NCBI GenBank assembly: GCA_021030915.1
Contig: JAGEMR010000059.1
Location: forward strand, 62,001 to 126,000
Direction: 5' to 3'
Origin: Astrothelium macrocarpum
Lineage: Eukaryota; Ascomycota; Dothideomycetes; Trypetheliales; Trypetheliaceae
Length of the DNA stretch: 64,000 nt
Made by a program: the position numbers and the translations under genes. Below the pieces are notes generated by a model, which was not told where the DNA came from, did no database searches, and saw only the letters and a list, made by a program, of their open reading frames with translations. This document shows positions 34,996 through 44,504 of this stretch, one piece after another. How positions within the stretch are numbered: the stretch's first letter is position 1; each line of letters opens with the position of its first letter.

Positions 34996-35575
34996 GTCAT
35001 CATCTAAAAGCACTGTGAAAGGTCGGAGGGAATGTCACGGCCCGGATGCAGCTGTATGAGAGCTGAGCCAGTAAGATAAGGCGAGGAAATAGAGCGAAAA
35101 CTCTATCACCAGATCCGAAAACATGAACAATTACCCCACATGACGTTGTGTGAAGCGATTTTCAGCCAATCAACAAATCGGAAATTAGAATTGCACTTGG
35201 CTAGTTCGACAGAGGCAGCCAGTCATATTTCGATTATTCCGAAACACTATGTTAGCTTGGTGAAGACGTGTGAACGGAAAAAATTCCACCAATCTTAGCT
35301 ACGGAGTTGGGAGACGTTTGACGTTAGGACTGACCGAGCCCTCATGGTCTCGCTACGCAAATGAGCGTGTACGATGAGTGTGTATTTGCCTTTCTCATGG
35401 TCATCCAATGAGATTAAAGGCTGAGCTTTCGATGCAATGCAATATTCCTTCCCATCTAGAATATACAGAGTATTTAAAGCACTCGAATACCCAACCCCTA
35501 CTATTCCTCCTTTCTTTTATCGTTTCGTCTCGACTTCTACGACAAAAGTCATTAAATCCAGACTATTAAGTCAAG
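34996..35575. promoter_or_regulatory. Upstream region of the methyltransferase, with TATA-like box
   Basis: TATTTAA at 35471-35477 lies about 100 bases before the methyltransferase ATG, and a pyrimidine-rich tract (35505-35540) lies between them. Such an arrangement is typical of regulated fungal genes. The rest shows nothing specific. Confidence 0.45.
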
Positions 35576-36513
35576 ATGTCTAAGACAAAACTTGATGAAT
35601 ACAAACCAGAGTTCCATAAAACCGACAATGCATATATGCTACCAAATGAGTACGATTTCTGCCTCTCTCTTTTGGCGCCCCGTATTAACATCTGTACGCA
35701 AGCTCAACCGAACAGCAACGTCTGAAGGAACAGGCCGATGCTTGGAAGGCAGTGATGCATGACAAGATTTTCCACGCGCCAGTACAAGATCCCAAGACCA
35801 TTGTCGACATTGGCTGCGGGCCCGGCAGCGTTACTCGAGAGCTTGCCGCCCAATTCCCCGTCGCCCAAGTCTTTGGCCTCGACCTGAGCTCTCTACCCGA
35901 GCACGAACAGAGGCCGGCGAACGTTGAATTCATCCAAGGCGACGCGCGGAAGTTGATGGCTGAGGGAGGTGATGCTCGACTGGCGCCAGGCACCATCGAC
36001 TATGCTTTTGAGCGACTACTTCTCATGGGCATAACAGACTGGCCGGGCCACATCAAGACGGTCGCGGACAGCGTGCGCAGCGGCGGATGGGTGGAGATCC
36101 ACGAGTGGGACTATCAAGTCTCGGAGGGCGGAGTCAATGTCAGTGACCAGTGGCCCTGGCTGCAGGAGATGGTTTGTGGGGCTGCGGAGACAAAGATGCT
36201 TGATCTTCGCTGCAGCCAGAAGTTGGCAGGATGGATGCGCGATGCAGGTCTAGTGGATGTCAAGACGGTATCGTATAGGGCGCCTCTTGGTCTGTTGGAT
36301 ATCGAGGATCATCCCGAGTGCCAAAAAATGGTCGAGTATCTGGCTAAGTGGTGGGCAGGTGTTAATTGGCTTTGCATCCCCATATTCATGCCTACGGCGG
36401 ACCCCAAGTATGTGGATGATTTGAAAGCACAGATGCTTGAGAACTTGAAGGTGGCCAGGAATGAGCAACGAAAGTCTTATGAGATTATCGTATGCTACGG
36501 AAGAAAATTGTAA
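35576..36513 (+). CDS. SAM-dependent methyltransferase (UMTA/LaeA-like class I)
   Basis: Exons 35576-35649 and 35703-36513 join across a 53 nt intron (branch ATTAACA) to give 294 residues. The splice restores YMLPNDSTEQQRLKEQ, a sequence that typically precedes the Rossmann core in this family. Motif I VDIGCGPGSVTREL at about residues 75-90 binds SAM. GLDLSSLP follows (acidic ribose-binding region), then FIQGDARKL and an IDYAFERLLLMGI segment. The product should transfer a methyl group to a small molecule or peptide. Its position between the EthD gene and the transporter/UstYa genes makes a role in the local metabolite plausible but unproven. Confidence 0.85.
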
Positions 36514-37368
36514 CGTATGGAATAGCGCCACTAGTAACTACTGATGGAGATTTTAGAGGTGAAAGTCTCATAGCCTCTTCATCCAAACCGTGTTGTGGGT
36601 CAAATGCCCAACTCAGCCGCTTGGTCGCATACCTTGCTTACCTCCTAACTAATTTAAGGTATAATGACTATTTCAAGTATTTCGTGCGTTCCAAGCTATC
36701 CTGCCTTGGGCTCTCCGCGTTGTGGCTGACCGAGTACCGGCGGCTGTTCCACGCTAAATTGGGGGCCGCAAAATACCTGTCGGCTCGTTAAAATCCACAT
36801 CTATTCCGTACGTCTATCTTTGATCTACGTTCTTAATAGTCTTCGTGTATCCAGAAAAAAGCAAACACGAAATCTGCCCATGCAAAGCGCGACTGCAGCA
36901 AGCGAAGCCACCTACGTAATTCATTTCCCTATGCGACAGGGAACTTACCGGAATGCAGGTCTTGCTGGTTGGCGAAGTGCTGTACGATCAAAGTTTGCAA
37001 GGATGGACCTCAGCTCGCGATTGATATTTTTTTTTTCTTTGCTTGCGCTAGCTCGTGTTGGGAGGTGACACAACGTGCTACGGCAACGCATAAGATGAAA
37101 ACTTGAAGAGCAATAATGGTCTCCTTGATCAAACATGCAGCCTTGCCGCACACGCGTCGGATCTCGACTCAGCTGTTCGAAGTCGGTATGGCAACAATAC
37201 ATGGGTCAGTGCGTTTTCAAACGTCGCTCGAGAGACGAGATTCGTCTGTCATGCCTTAAGGACGATAGTCCGAGTGGTCACATCGCCACTGGCAAAGTCA
37301 CTCGTCGGTCCACATCAGCTACTGAGACGTTCAAAGAATTGTGGGGCTCAAGCCTACAGCAGTGAATT
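36514..37368. other. Intergenic, no supported gene
   Basis: Only short unrelated frames. A T10 run occurs near 37027. It holds the promoter of the rhodopsin-domain gene. Confidence 0.45.
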
Positions 37369-38742
37369 ATGTCTTCACCCGTTCCAGCTTTGAGCCCTCC
37401 GCCAGGAGTCACCCCAAATTTTGCGCATCCGCCGTCATTAGCTTACAAAAGTAAAGCTACTATAGGCATTTCTCTTCCTCTCACCACAATTTTCTTCCTT
37501 TTGAGGTCATACGTGCGTATATGGGTGAAACGAACTTGGGTCTTCGAAGATTGTATGATCTATTTCGCTTCTTAAAGAAAGTCGTTGACCTCTTCTCTAG
37601 GGCTCGCTTTCGGTGCTTGGGTATGAGGTGTTACTGGTGAAGCACTATAAATGCCATTATTAATTATTTGTTGCAGGGCGGTACTGTGGCTTTTGACGCG
37701 ATCGTAGCTGTCACCATGGCTCACCACGGTGGCGAGCATGGATGGGACATAACGGCAGCAGAGGCACACGATGCCAACTATGTAAGCCTCTATCATCAGC
37801 AAAAGAGATGATTCTAATTGCCAAGTGGTTTAATGTCGCCTCAATCGAGTATGCGGTCGCTATCTGTATCACCAAACTAGCGGTGCTCTGGTTATATCGA
37901 AGAGTCTTCTCTCCTCAACATAACAACATGTTCGATTTGACCATCATTGGTTTGGTAGTAATCTTTATCTGCTACTATGGAAGTACAGTTCTCGTAAAGA
38001 TTTTCGAATGCACGCCCAGGTCCAGAATAGCAGATAAGACCATCCCAGGGCATTGCGTGAATCTCTCTATGGTTCTTAATGCGGACGGTGTATTTAATAC
38101 TGTCACCGACGCCATAATTCTCTTTCTTCCAATCAAGGCGGTATGGAACTTGAATATAAAGAAACAAAGGAAGATCATTGTGGTTTTGGTCTTTACCTTC
38201 GGCCTCTGGTAAGTCTGGACAGAAGGTATACGACGTCAGAACTATACTAAGTTCTACCATCAGTGCTCCAGTGTTCAGTTTAATTGGTTTTATTGCGCGT
38301 TTAAGGCTTGGCGGCAATCCAGATACTACTTGGAATCAACCCGAGATCTTGCTTTGGGGGTGAGTTACTCGTGTTTTATTCCAGCGTGATACCAAGTTGC
38401 TGAATCCTAGCAAGAGCCGCCGAGTTAACAGCGGGAAACTTGTGCGTTTGCTTTGCTGAAATGGCCTGGTTGTTCCGCAAAAGAGAGAAAGGCCGGTCAG
38501 GTGCGGGAGGTGTAGATGGCGAGTATAAGTTATCTCAGTCTCGCAGACATACCCGTGTCGGAACTCACGCTACTCTCGGCAAAGACAGCAAGGAAAATAC
38601 CGATGGAGGCTTTTATCTCGAGCTAGGCGATAATGATATGTACGGAGTACGCATTATACCTGCACCGGTACGCTCTGCGGAGCAAAATCTAGTGGGTGTG
38701 CATGTCACCGACGAAGTCACGGTCGAGTCCCACGTAGCTTAA
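37369..38742 (+). CDS. PTH11-like 7-TM rhodopsin-domain membrane protein
   Basis: Six exons (37369-37552, 37601-37620, 37677-37781, 37826-38208, 38264-38359, 38415-38742) give 371 residues with consistent phases. Exon 2 is only 20 nt and restores VFEDWLAFGAWGGTVAFDAIVAV, where each half is conserved in the family. Hydrophobic segments include TIGISLPLTTIFFLL, DLTIIGLVVIFICYY and IIVVLVFTFGL, with the CVNLSMVLNADGVFNTVTDAIILFLP block typical of fungal rhodopsin-domain (PTH11-type) proteins. The C-terminal 100 residues are a hydrophilic cytoplasmic tail. Likely a plasma-membrane receptor or sensor. The last acceptor (38414) was chosen to keep the AAELTAGN helix in frame; a few residues around it may differ. 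Confidence 0.82.
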
Positions 38743-39651
38743 GGCAGAGATTATAAGCAGAGATAAAGGAGGACAGGAATAGGGAAAGCGAACAAATTTC
38801 ACGTGTCCTGAGCTGCGAATCCTGAGAAACGCCGTCCGTCTCTCTTTAAGCCACAAAGGGACATAGACTTCTCCTGTCAAAGGTGTTTTGATAGGCAAAG
38901 CTTGAAAGGATAACTTGACTAATAACTGCCACTATTGCGAAGTTTTAGCCCACTGAGTCTGCTATTGCAACGATACAGTGGACAGAAAGGTAGGCACACG
39001 AAAATCCGACCATTCTACTCTGCATTCTTGCAACAAATAGGGTAGTCCTAGTCTGAAATCTTATTAAAGCAATGATAAACATGTTAAATTTTGCTTGTTA
39101 CTATTTTTCATCTCATTATTTTTTGTCGTTATTGTAAGATGGAAAGGGTTAGGTCAAGTAACTATCAACGCAACGACTTCGGCTATGTATGTGAGCACCG
39201 TCGGTTTTGGTGTGCACACTTTTCTGTCAGCCGCGTGCCAGGGATCTTACTCTGGGTTTCACACGAGGCACCATTCTCAATAATATCCGATCCAGTAGAA
39301 TGCACGTCTCAGTCATTCCTGTTGATGAAGTTCGTATGCATTGTCTTGGACTCGTTGGCTGTATTAACCTAGTCTGGAATCAAAGCCGCTGTAAAGCGCG
39401 AAGCACTCCAGACCTGAGCATGCTCTACTATATATTTTCGTGTTGGTTCGCTTTATCAAAAGTAGAAAAAGACGTCTTTGTCTCCAGTCAATCAAGTTCA
39501 CCACATTAAAGTCTTGAATACTTGTTATTCCAGCATGGAGTTTGAGAAATTTGAGTTGGGAAAAGAATCTTAATACCCAGGCAAGTACATGAGAAGTTTC
39601 GATATATGTGAGCTGACTATCATATCATAGCATTGACTATCACCAGAAGTA
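38743..39651. other. Intergenic, no supported gene
   Basis: No domain is recognised. The region may contain an additional short 5' exon of the transporter (an ATG at about 39536 and possible splice sites near 39590 and 39630), but I could not build a convincing one. Confidence 0.4.
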
Positions 39652-41547
39652 ATGACGGCGACAATGCACTTCCCGAAAGAGCCAACAGTCCAACGGAACA
39701 TCTGGCTCCTGTTGCCTGCTCGGAGAACACCGATTCAAGCGCAAATCGACTTCCTACAGTGTGTTGACTTGAGTGTTGTCGAGTCACAGCATCTCCTCGT
39801 GGCTGACAAGCAAATATAGAGCAAAAAAGTTTTCGTCGCATTCACCACCATCTTGATGAACTTCAACGTGACTCTTGGCTCTTCTCTACCAAGCGGCGCC
39901 ACCGAATCGCTTGACGCCCATTTTCGTGTGACCTCGACGTTCCAGATCCCGCTGCCGGTCTCCGTGTTCATGATTGGATACATTTTCGGCCCCATTCTTT
40001 TTGGCCCGCTAAGCGAATCCTACGGGCGGCGGCCCGTTTTCCTATCATCCTTTGCGATCTACACGGCGTTCACGCTTGGCTGTGCTCTAGCACCAAATTG
40101 GCCAGCCTTTCTTTTCTTCCGTTTCATGATGGGATGCGGTGCAAGCGCGCCTCAAACCGTCACAGGTACTGAAGCCGCGTGGATCACTGATGTGGTCGTG
40201 CGCCAGCTGACTCGAAGGCGTAGGTGGCTTATTCGCTGATCTCTGGGCTGACCTTGTACCGCGCGGACGCGCGGTGACACTGCTCGGGTTGACTTCAAAT
40301 GTGGGGCCAATGGTGGGCCCCATAGTATCAGGCTTTACATCTCAGGCGGAGTGGAGATGGCAATTCTGGGTTATGATGATTATGTTGGGCATCAATTGGC
40401 CTCTGCTGTTGATGGTACCTGGTAAGTTTTTCTTCTTCGCGCCGCAAGATGTGACAGCTTACGAGCCGTTCCGTCGGTGGTGGAAGCTAGGCTAAGCATG
40501 TGATTCAGAGACTTTTCCGCCCGTACTCGAAGCGAAGCGAGCCAATAAATGCACAGACTTCCAGACTGGGGTCGTAGCTGAACGCGCACGGATAGGAAAC
40601 CAGAAGATGGGATCACTAACGTTACTCGTCCTCACTCGTCCGATCCGCATCTTGGCCGAGCCAATGGTTTTTCTAACAGACCTGTTCCTTGCCTACCAGT
40701 ACATTATTTTTTTCCTTTACTTCAATGCATATCCCATTATCTTCAAAGGTGGGGCGCCGAAAAATGACTCCTGAAATGGCAACTAAACATTATTCCAGGC
40801 ACATATAGAATGACAAATGGCCAATCGGCGCTAATGTTCATCCCAAGTAAGTGTAGTACTGTGCTATCCGGAGGACCTCGCCGGTGCTGATCATCAGCTT
40901 AAGTTGCTGTTGGGGCATTGCTCGCGATCTTCATTTTCTTATATTGGGACCGCTATCTTACCAAAGCAAAGCGTGCCAATAAGGAGTGGGCAAAGCAGGA
41001 GGAGTATCGCCGTTTGCCGCTCGCATGCCTCGGCGGGCCACTGTTTGCCTTGTCTGAGTTTTGGTTGGTACGTTGACAGCTGATCATAACATGAGATTGG
41101 GTATCAGACCCACGCGCCTCCCCGTTGCTATCTTTTCCGTTTTTGCCTCATACTAATCGGCTATAGGGGTGGTCGGCGAGACCGAATGTGCATTGGATTG
41201 TTCCTTCACTCTCTGGCATCTTCCTTGGCATCGGGATCGACCTGACGTTTCTAGCTCTAAATAACTACCTCACAGATGCTTACGACATTTACTCGGCTTC
41301 AGCACTCGCCTCGTCGGTTTTTACACGTAACATTCTTGCCGCAATCCTTCTACCATTAGTAACGTATTCGCTCTACGACAGTCTTGGTACGGCTTGGGGC
41401 TGCAGCTTGATGGGTTTTCTCTGTCTTGCACTTACTCCGATCCCGTTCGCATTCATTAAGTGGGGGCCGGTACTGCGTGAGCGCAGCCCATTTTGCCAGC
41501 AGTTGAGGAAAATGCGGGAGAGCAGAGAGAATGACAGTGATTTCTAG
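39652..41547 (+). CDS. MFS transporter (DHA1-type), 5' end uncertain or broken
   Basis: From 39820 to the stop six exons (39820-40165, 40224-40421, 40509-40748, 40799-40846, 40904-41067, 41167-41547) form one 458-codon frame with 12-TM character. The MFS loop motif GPLSESYGRRPVF lies between TM2 and TM3, with WADLVPRGRA further on. It is likely a drug/H+ antiporter-type exporter in the plasma membrane. The 5' end is a problem. The frame from ATG 39652 meets TAG at 39817 exactly where related proteins have the Trp of an NW-S-K-K motif. Alternatively CTGAC followed by ATAG makes 39819 a splice acceptor for an unseen first exon. In the first case the gene is inactivated, in the second intact. 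Confidence 0.72.
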
Positions 41548-42599
41548 GGTGCATGAGCGATGTGGAAAGGGCACTGTAAGACCATTCCAAAAATACTACC
41601 TGTCGTGCCTCCTCCGCAAAATTTTTCATTATCGTATGTGATTCGGCATAGTCGAAGATCCCGAACCAGTAAGCGACAAAAGAAATTTCATCTTTCGGGT
41701 AACTCCGCATACCCACAACGGCAACATCTCTTTTGTCACCGACTGCTGCAGCGCGCAGGACATGATGCAGAGCGCCACAAGGACCAAGGAGCGCACTGCC
41801 TTGTATTTTATCACTTGTCTAAAGTAGTCAGCAAAAAAAGGCTATCTACTAACATCTCATCAAATCTAGATGGGTGTTCCGTAGCCCCAAACAATGCGAT
41901 CTTCGACGTGCATCTAGCCGTTAGCGTTGTTGGTCGTGAAAATCAAGCCAGTATGGGGAAATGTTGTGACTTGAAGACGATCCAAGCTAACTGAAAGCTT
42001 CTCATCCGTTCAACTATGTCTTTGGGTCTATTTCTCGGATACGACTGAGCTAGATAAACACTGAAGAACGCGCAGGTCGCATCCTAACCGTGAATACACG
42101 TCAGTGCTATGCCGAATCCTGCAGCGCGCCCCATCTCCGTAGAAACGGCAAGGTCCGGTCCTTCCCGCAAGCCACATGCGGAAAACTAAGGTACCTGGTA
42201 AGGTAATCGACGTGGCGCCGCGATACTTTAGTACCGTCATGCCATGCTGGACGTGCATTATCGGCCCCCAATTTTTCAGCTCCTCATATAGAAGTCTGCA
42301 GACCATTCAGAACCGATGCATCGATTGATTTCAATTCGCGAGCTAGCATCAAATATATTGCCGCCTGGAAACACCAACGCAGACTGCTTAATACAATGAC
42401 ATAGCGCAGATCACTGCAAATTGCTTGTGCCAACACTGGCCAACGGCCTGATTATCTGGTATTTTGAGGTTGCATTGACTTGGAAAGAGGTGAAAGCTTC
42501 GGGCAAGGTGTTGCAAGACTGTTCAATGCAATACACACATGGAGCCGGGTGATTGCTGCAATGTTTCTTGGTGAACTTGTACGATCCTAGATATTTTGT
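41548..42599. other. Convergent intergenic region
   Basis: This lies between the 3' ends of the transporter and the UstYa gene. No open frame of interest, tyrosinase or second UstYa copy is seen. Confidence 0.5.
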
Positions 42600-43526
42600 C
42601 TACTTTGGATTCCAATCTAAACTCACAGCGTCCTCAGGCTGTCTCCATTCGAATCCTTCAGGTATCTGTACCGCTCGCTCCTTCAGCCATCGCTGTACCC
42701 CTTCCCAATCTACACATTTATGCATAGTATTCGCGTTCGGAGTTGGGTTTTGGTGCTGCTGCACCCAGTTGTAGGGCAGGATTCCGGTGTCAAAATTGCA
42801 CATGAGACTTTGGCGAATGTAATCAACGCAATGCTCGTAATGCCGTTCATACATTTCCGGGATTTCTTCAATTTTCCGTTGCACGGAAGGGATGACAGAA
42901 CGATGATGGTCTTGCCAGATATAGTGCAAGCAATGTAATTGGTGTGTTCCTACTGTAGCAGCAATATAGCCTCCTCCAGCGGAAACTGGGAATTTTGCGG
43001 CTGTTAAATTGTGACCAACACGAACGATATCGGATCCTGGCACAGAAATCATGCCGTCTATTGACCGTGAGCTTATAGTAATAAGTTGTTTGGAAGACTT
43101 TACTGACACTGCATAATGGAATGCCAAGCTTCTTCAACCTCAGGGGTAGGTGGACCTTTGAATTGACTTTGATACCACAGCGAGCCTCTAAATCGCGTCT
43201 CAACGGGAGCATGTCTAAACACAGCTTCACCTACAGGAGCTATGAACAGTTAGCTACGGGCTGTGCCGAGATATTAGACACAGAGGCAAGAACAAACAGT
43301 AGTAGTTGAATTCTCGCCAGCATCTGGCTCTCGTTGGCAGATCATTCCGAACATGAATGACTGCGAGTACTATCAAAGCTATTAAGCTTGCAAGATGTAT
43401 GATCCAGTGCAGATATTGAGTGAGTGCTAGTCTGGTAGACTGTGGGATTTTGAGCTCTTCTTGGCTAGAACTTTGTAGCTCAAGATCATGTTGAGCCAGT
43501 GGAATGTAATCGCTTCTTTGGACCAT
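42600..43526 (-). CDS. UstYa-family (DUF3328) oxidase
   Basis: Three exons (43526-43298, 43239-43108, 43057-42600) join in frame across 58 and 50 nt introns to give 272 residues. An N-terminal cytoplasmic tail is followed by one membrane helix (LASLIALIVLAVI, about 45-60). The splices restore NYYSPV and MQYGMISVP, both expected in the family. Two histidine/cysteine motifs characteristic of UstYa proteins are present: HQLHCLHY and, about 30 residues on, HYEHCVDYIRQSLMC. UstYa/UstYb-type proteins oxidatively cyclise ribosomal peptides such as ustiloxin; others act in different pathways. The gene is divergent from the repeat precursor at 43993 with 466 bases between start codons, a strong hint that they work together. 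Confidence 0.88.
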
Positions 43527-43992
43527 GGTTCTTTGAGGAAATGCAGCGATGGCTCGTGAGTTTTGTATAAGGCGAATTGACGAGACGCGAGGAGATCAAG
43601 AGATACGAGAGTCCAGGGATTTCACTTACGTTGCAAAACTCTGGGGCACACGATAAGCAGATTTCCCTTTCCGGAGCAGCCAGGGTATGCAGACGGGAAG
43701 TGTAAGTTCATTCAGGATTGTCCAAAAACGTCTTGTTCAAATCCAAAAAACGTCATCACTGTCCCATTATGATGGGCTCTATGCAGCGACCCCTCCTTCT
43801 GCCTGCGGGGTGGCCTGGTCCTGCAGCATAACATTTATGTGCTGGAGATCGCGCCAGAGAGTCTTTCTCGCTGATTAGAGCGAGCTCTATATACAAGCTG
43901 CTTCTCGTCCGTTTGACGGCAATTCGCTATCCCCACTTGCATCACAACTTATCTCGACAACATCCTTCCAGCTTTATCATTGCAGAGCAACA
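43527..43992. promoter_or_regulatory. Shared divergent promoter of the UstYa gene and the repeat precursor
   Basis: The 466 bases between the two ATGs must serve both genes. A TATA box (TATATA, 43888-43893) sits 100 bases ahead of the precursor ATG, followed by a C/T-rich stretch before the start. A GCGGGG element near 43807 resembles a carbon-repressor (CreA-type) half site; that reading is weak. Confidence 0.55.
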
Positions 43993-44504
43993 ATGAAGAC
44001 CTTTATGCTCTTATCCTCGCTCATTGCCATGGCAGCAACATATCCGACCGCTGGTCCTGCCAGTAAGCCTCTCTGCTTTAGAAATAAGACAATAAGCTAA
44101 CGAAATCAGCCTTCGAAGCCGACCCAATGTTGCAGGTTGATCAAGGCCGAGCTTCCTCTTATGCAACAAGGGGCACGAATTTTGAAGCCAACCCGATGCT
44201 TCAGGTGTCCAAGGATGAATCCTCGTATGCTGCCAAACGTGACACTTTCGAGGCCGATCCCATGCTTCAAGTCGATCAAAAGGCGTCTTCTTATGCCACT
44301 AAACGCGAAAACTTCGAATCGGATCCGATGCTTCAAGTCGACACTGAGAAATCGTCTTATGCCAACAAGCGGACCAATTTTGAAGCCGATCCCATGCTCC
44401 AGGTGGATCGTGATGAATCTTCTTACGCCAAAAAGAGCACAAATTTTGAGGCGGACAATATGCTCCAGGTTGATAGTGAGGAGAATAGCTCCTATGCAGC
44501 TTGA
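43993..44504 (+). CDS. Kex2-processed repeat precursor, candidate UstA-like RiPP precursor
   Basis: Exons 43993-44062 and 44110-44504 join across a 47 nt intron (branch GCTAAC) to give 154 residues. MKTFMLLSSLIAMAATYPTAG is a signal peptide. The rest is six tandem units of about 22 residues with the pattern FEADPMLQVD-xxx-SSYAx-KR. Three units end in KR, cleavable by the Golgi protease KexB/Kex2; unit 1 ends in TR and unit 5 in KK, and unit 6 is terminal. Cys and Trp are absent; each unit has one Tyr (in SSYA) and one Phe. Architecture and the adjacent UstYa gene match dikaritin precursors (UstA type), where Tyr-containing core peptides are excised and cyclised. The core sequence itself resembles none I know. 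Other Kex2-processed secreted repeat proteins are the alternative. Confidence 0.82.
44112..44501 (+). repeat. Six tandem 66-bp units of the precursor
   Basis: Units start at the TTC/TTT Phe codon near 44112, 44181, 44247, 44313, 44379 and 44445. Most changes are at third codon positions or in the three spacer residues before SSYA. FE-x-D/N and MLQV are kept in all six, which suggests selection on the peptide. Confidence 0.85.

Noticed and set aside
43993..44504. Alpha-type mating pheromone precursor as an explanation of the KR repeats
   Set aside because: Pheromone repeats of this type are short and carry conserved Trp and Cys residues; these units are 22 residues long and lack both. The neighbouring UstYa gene also favours a RiPP.
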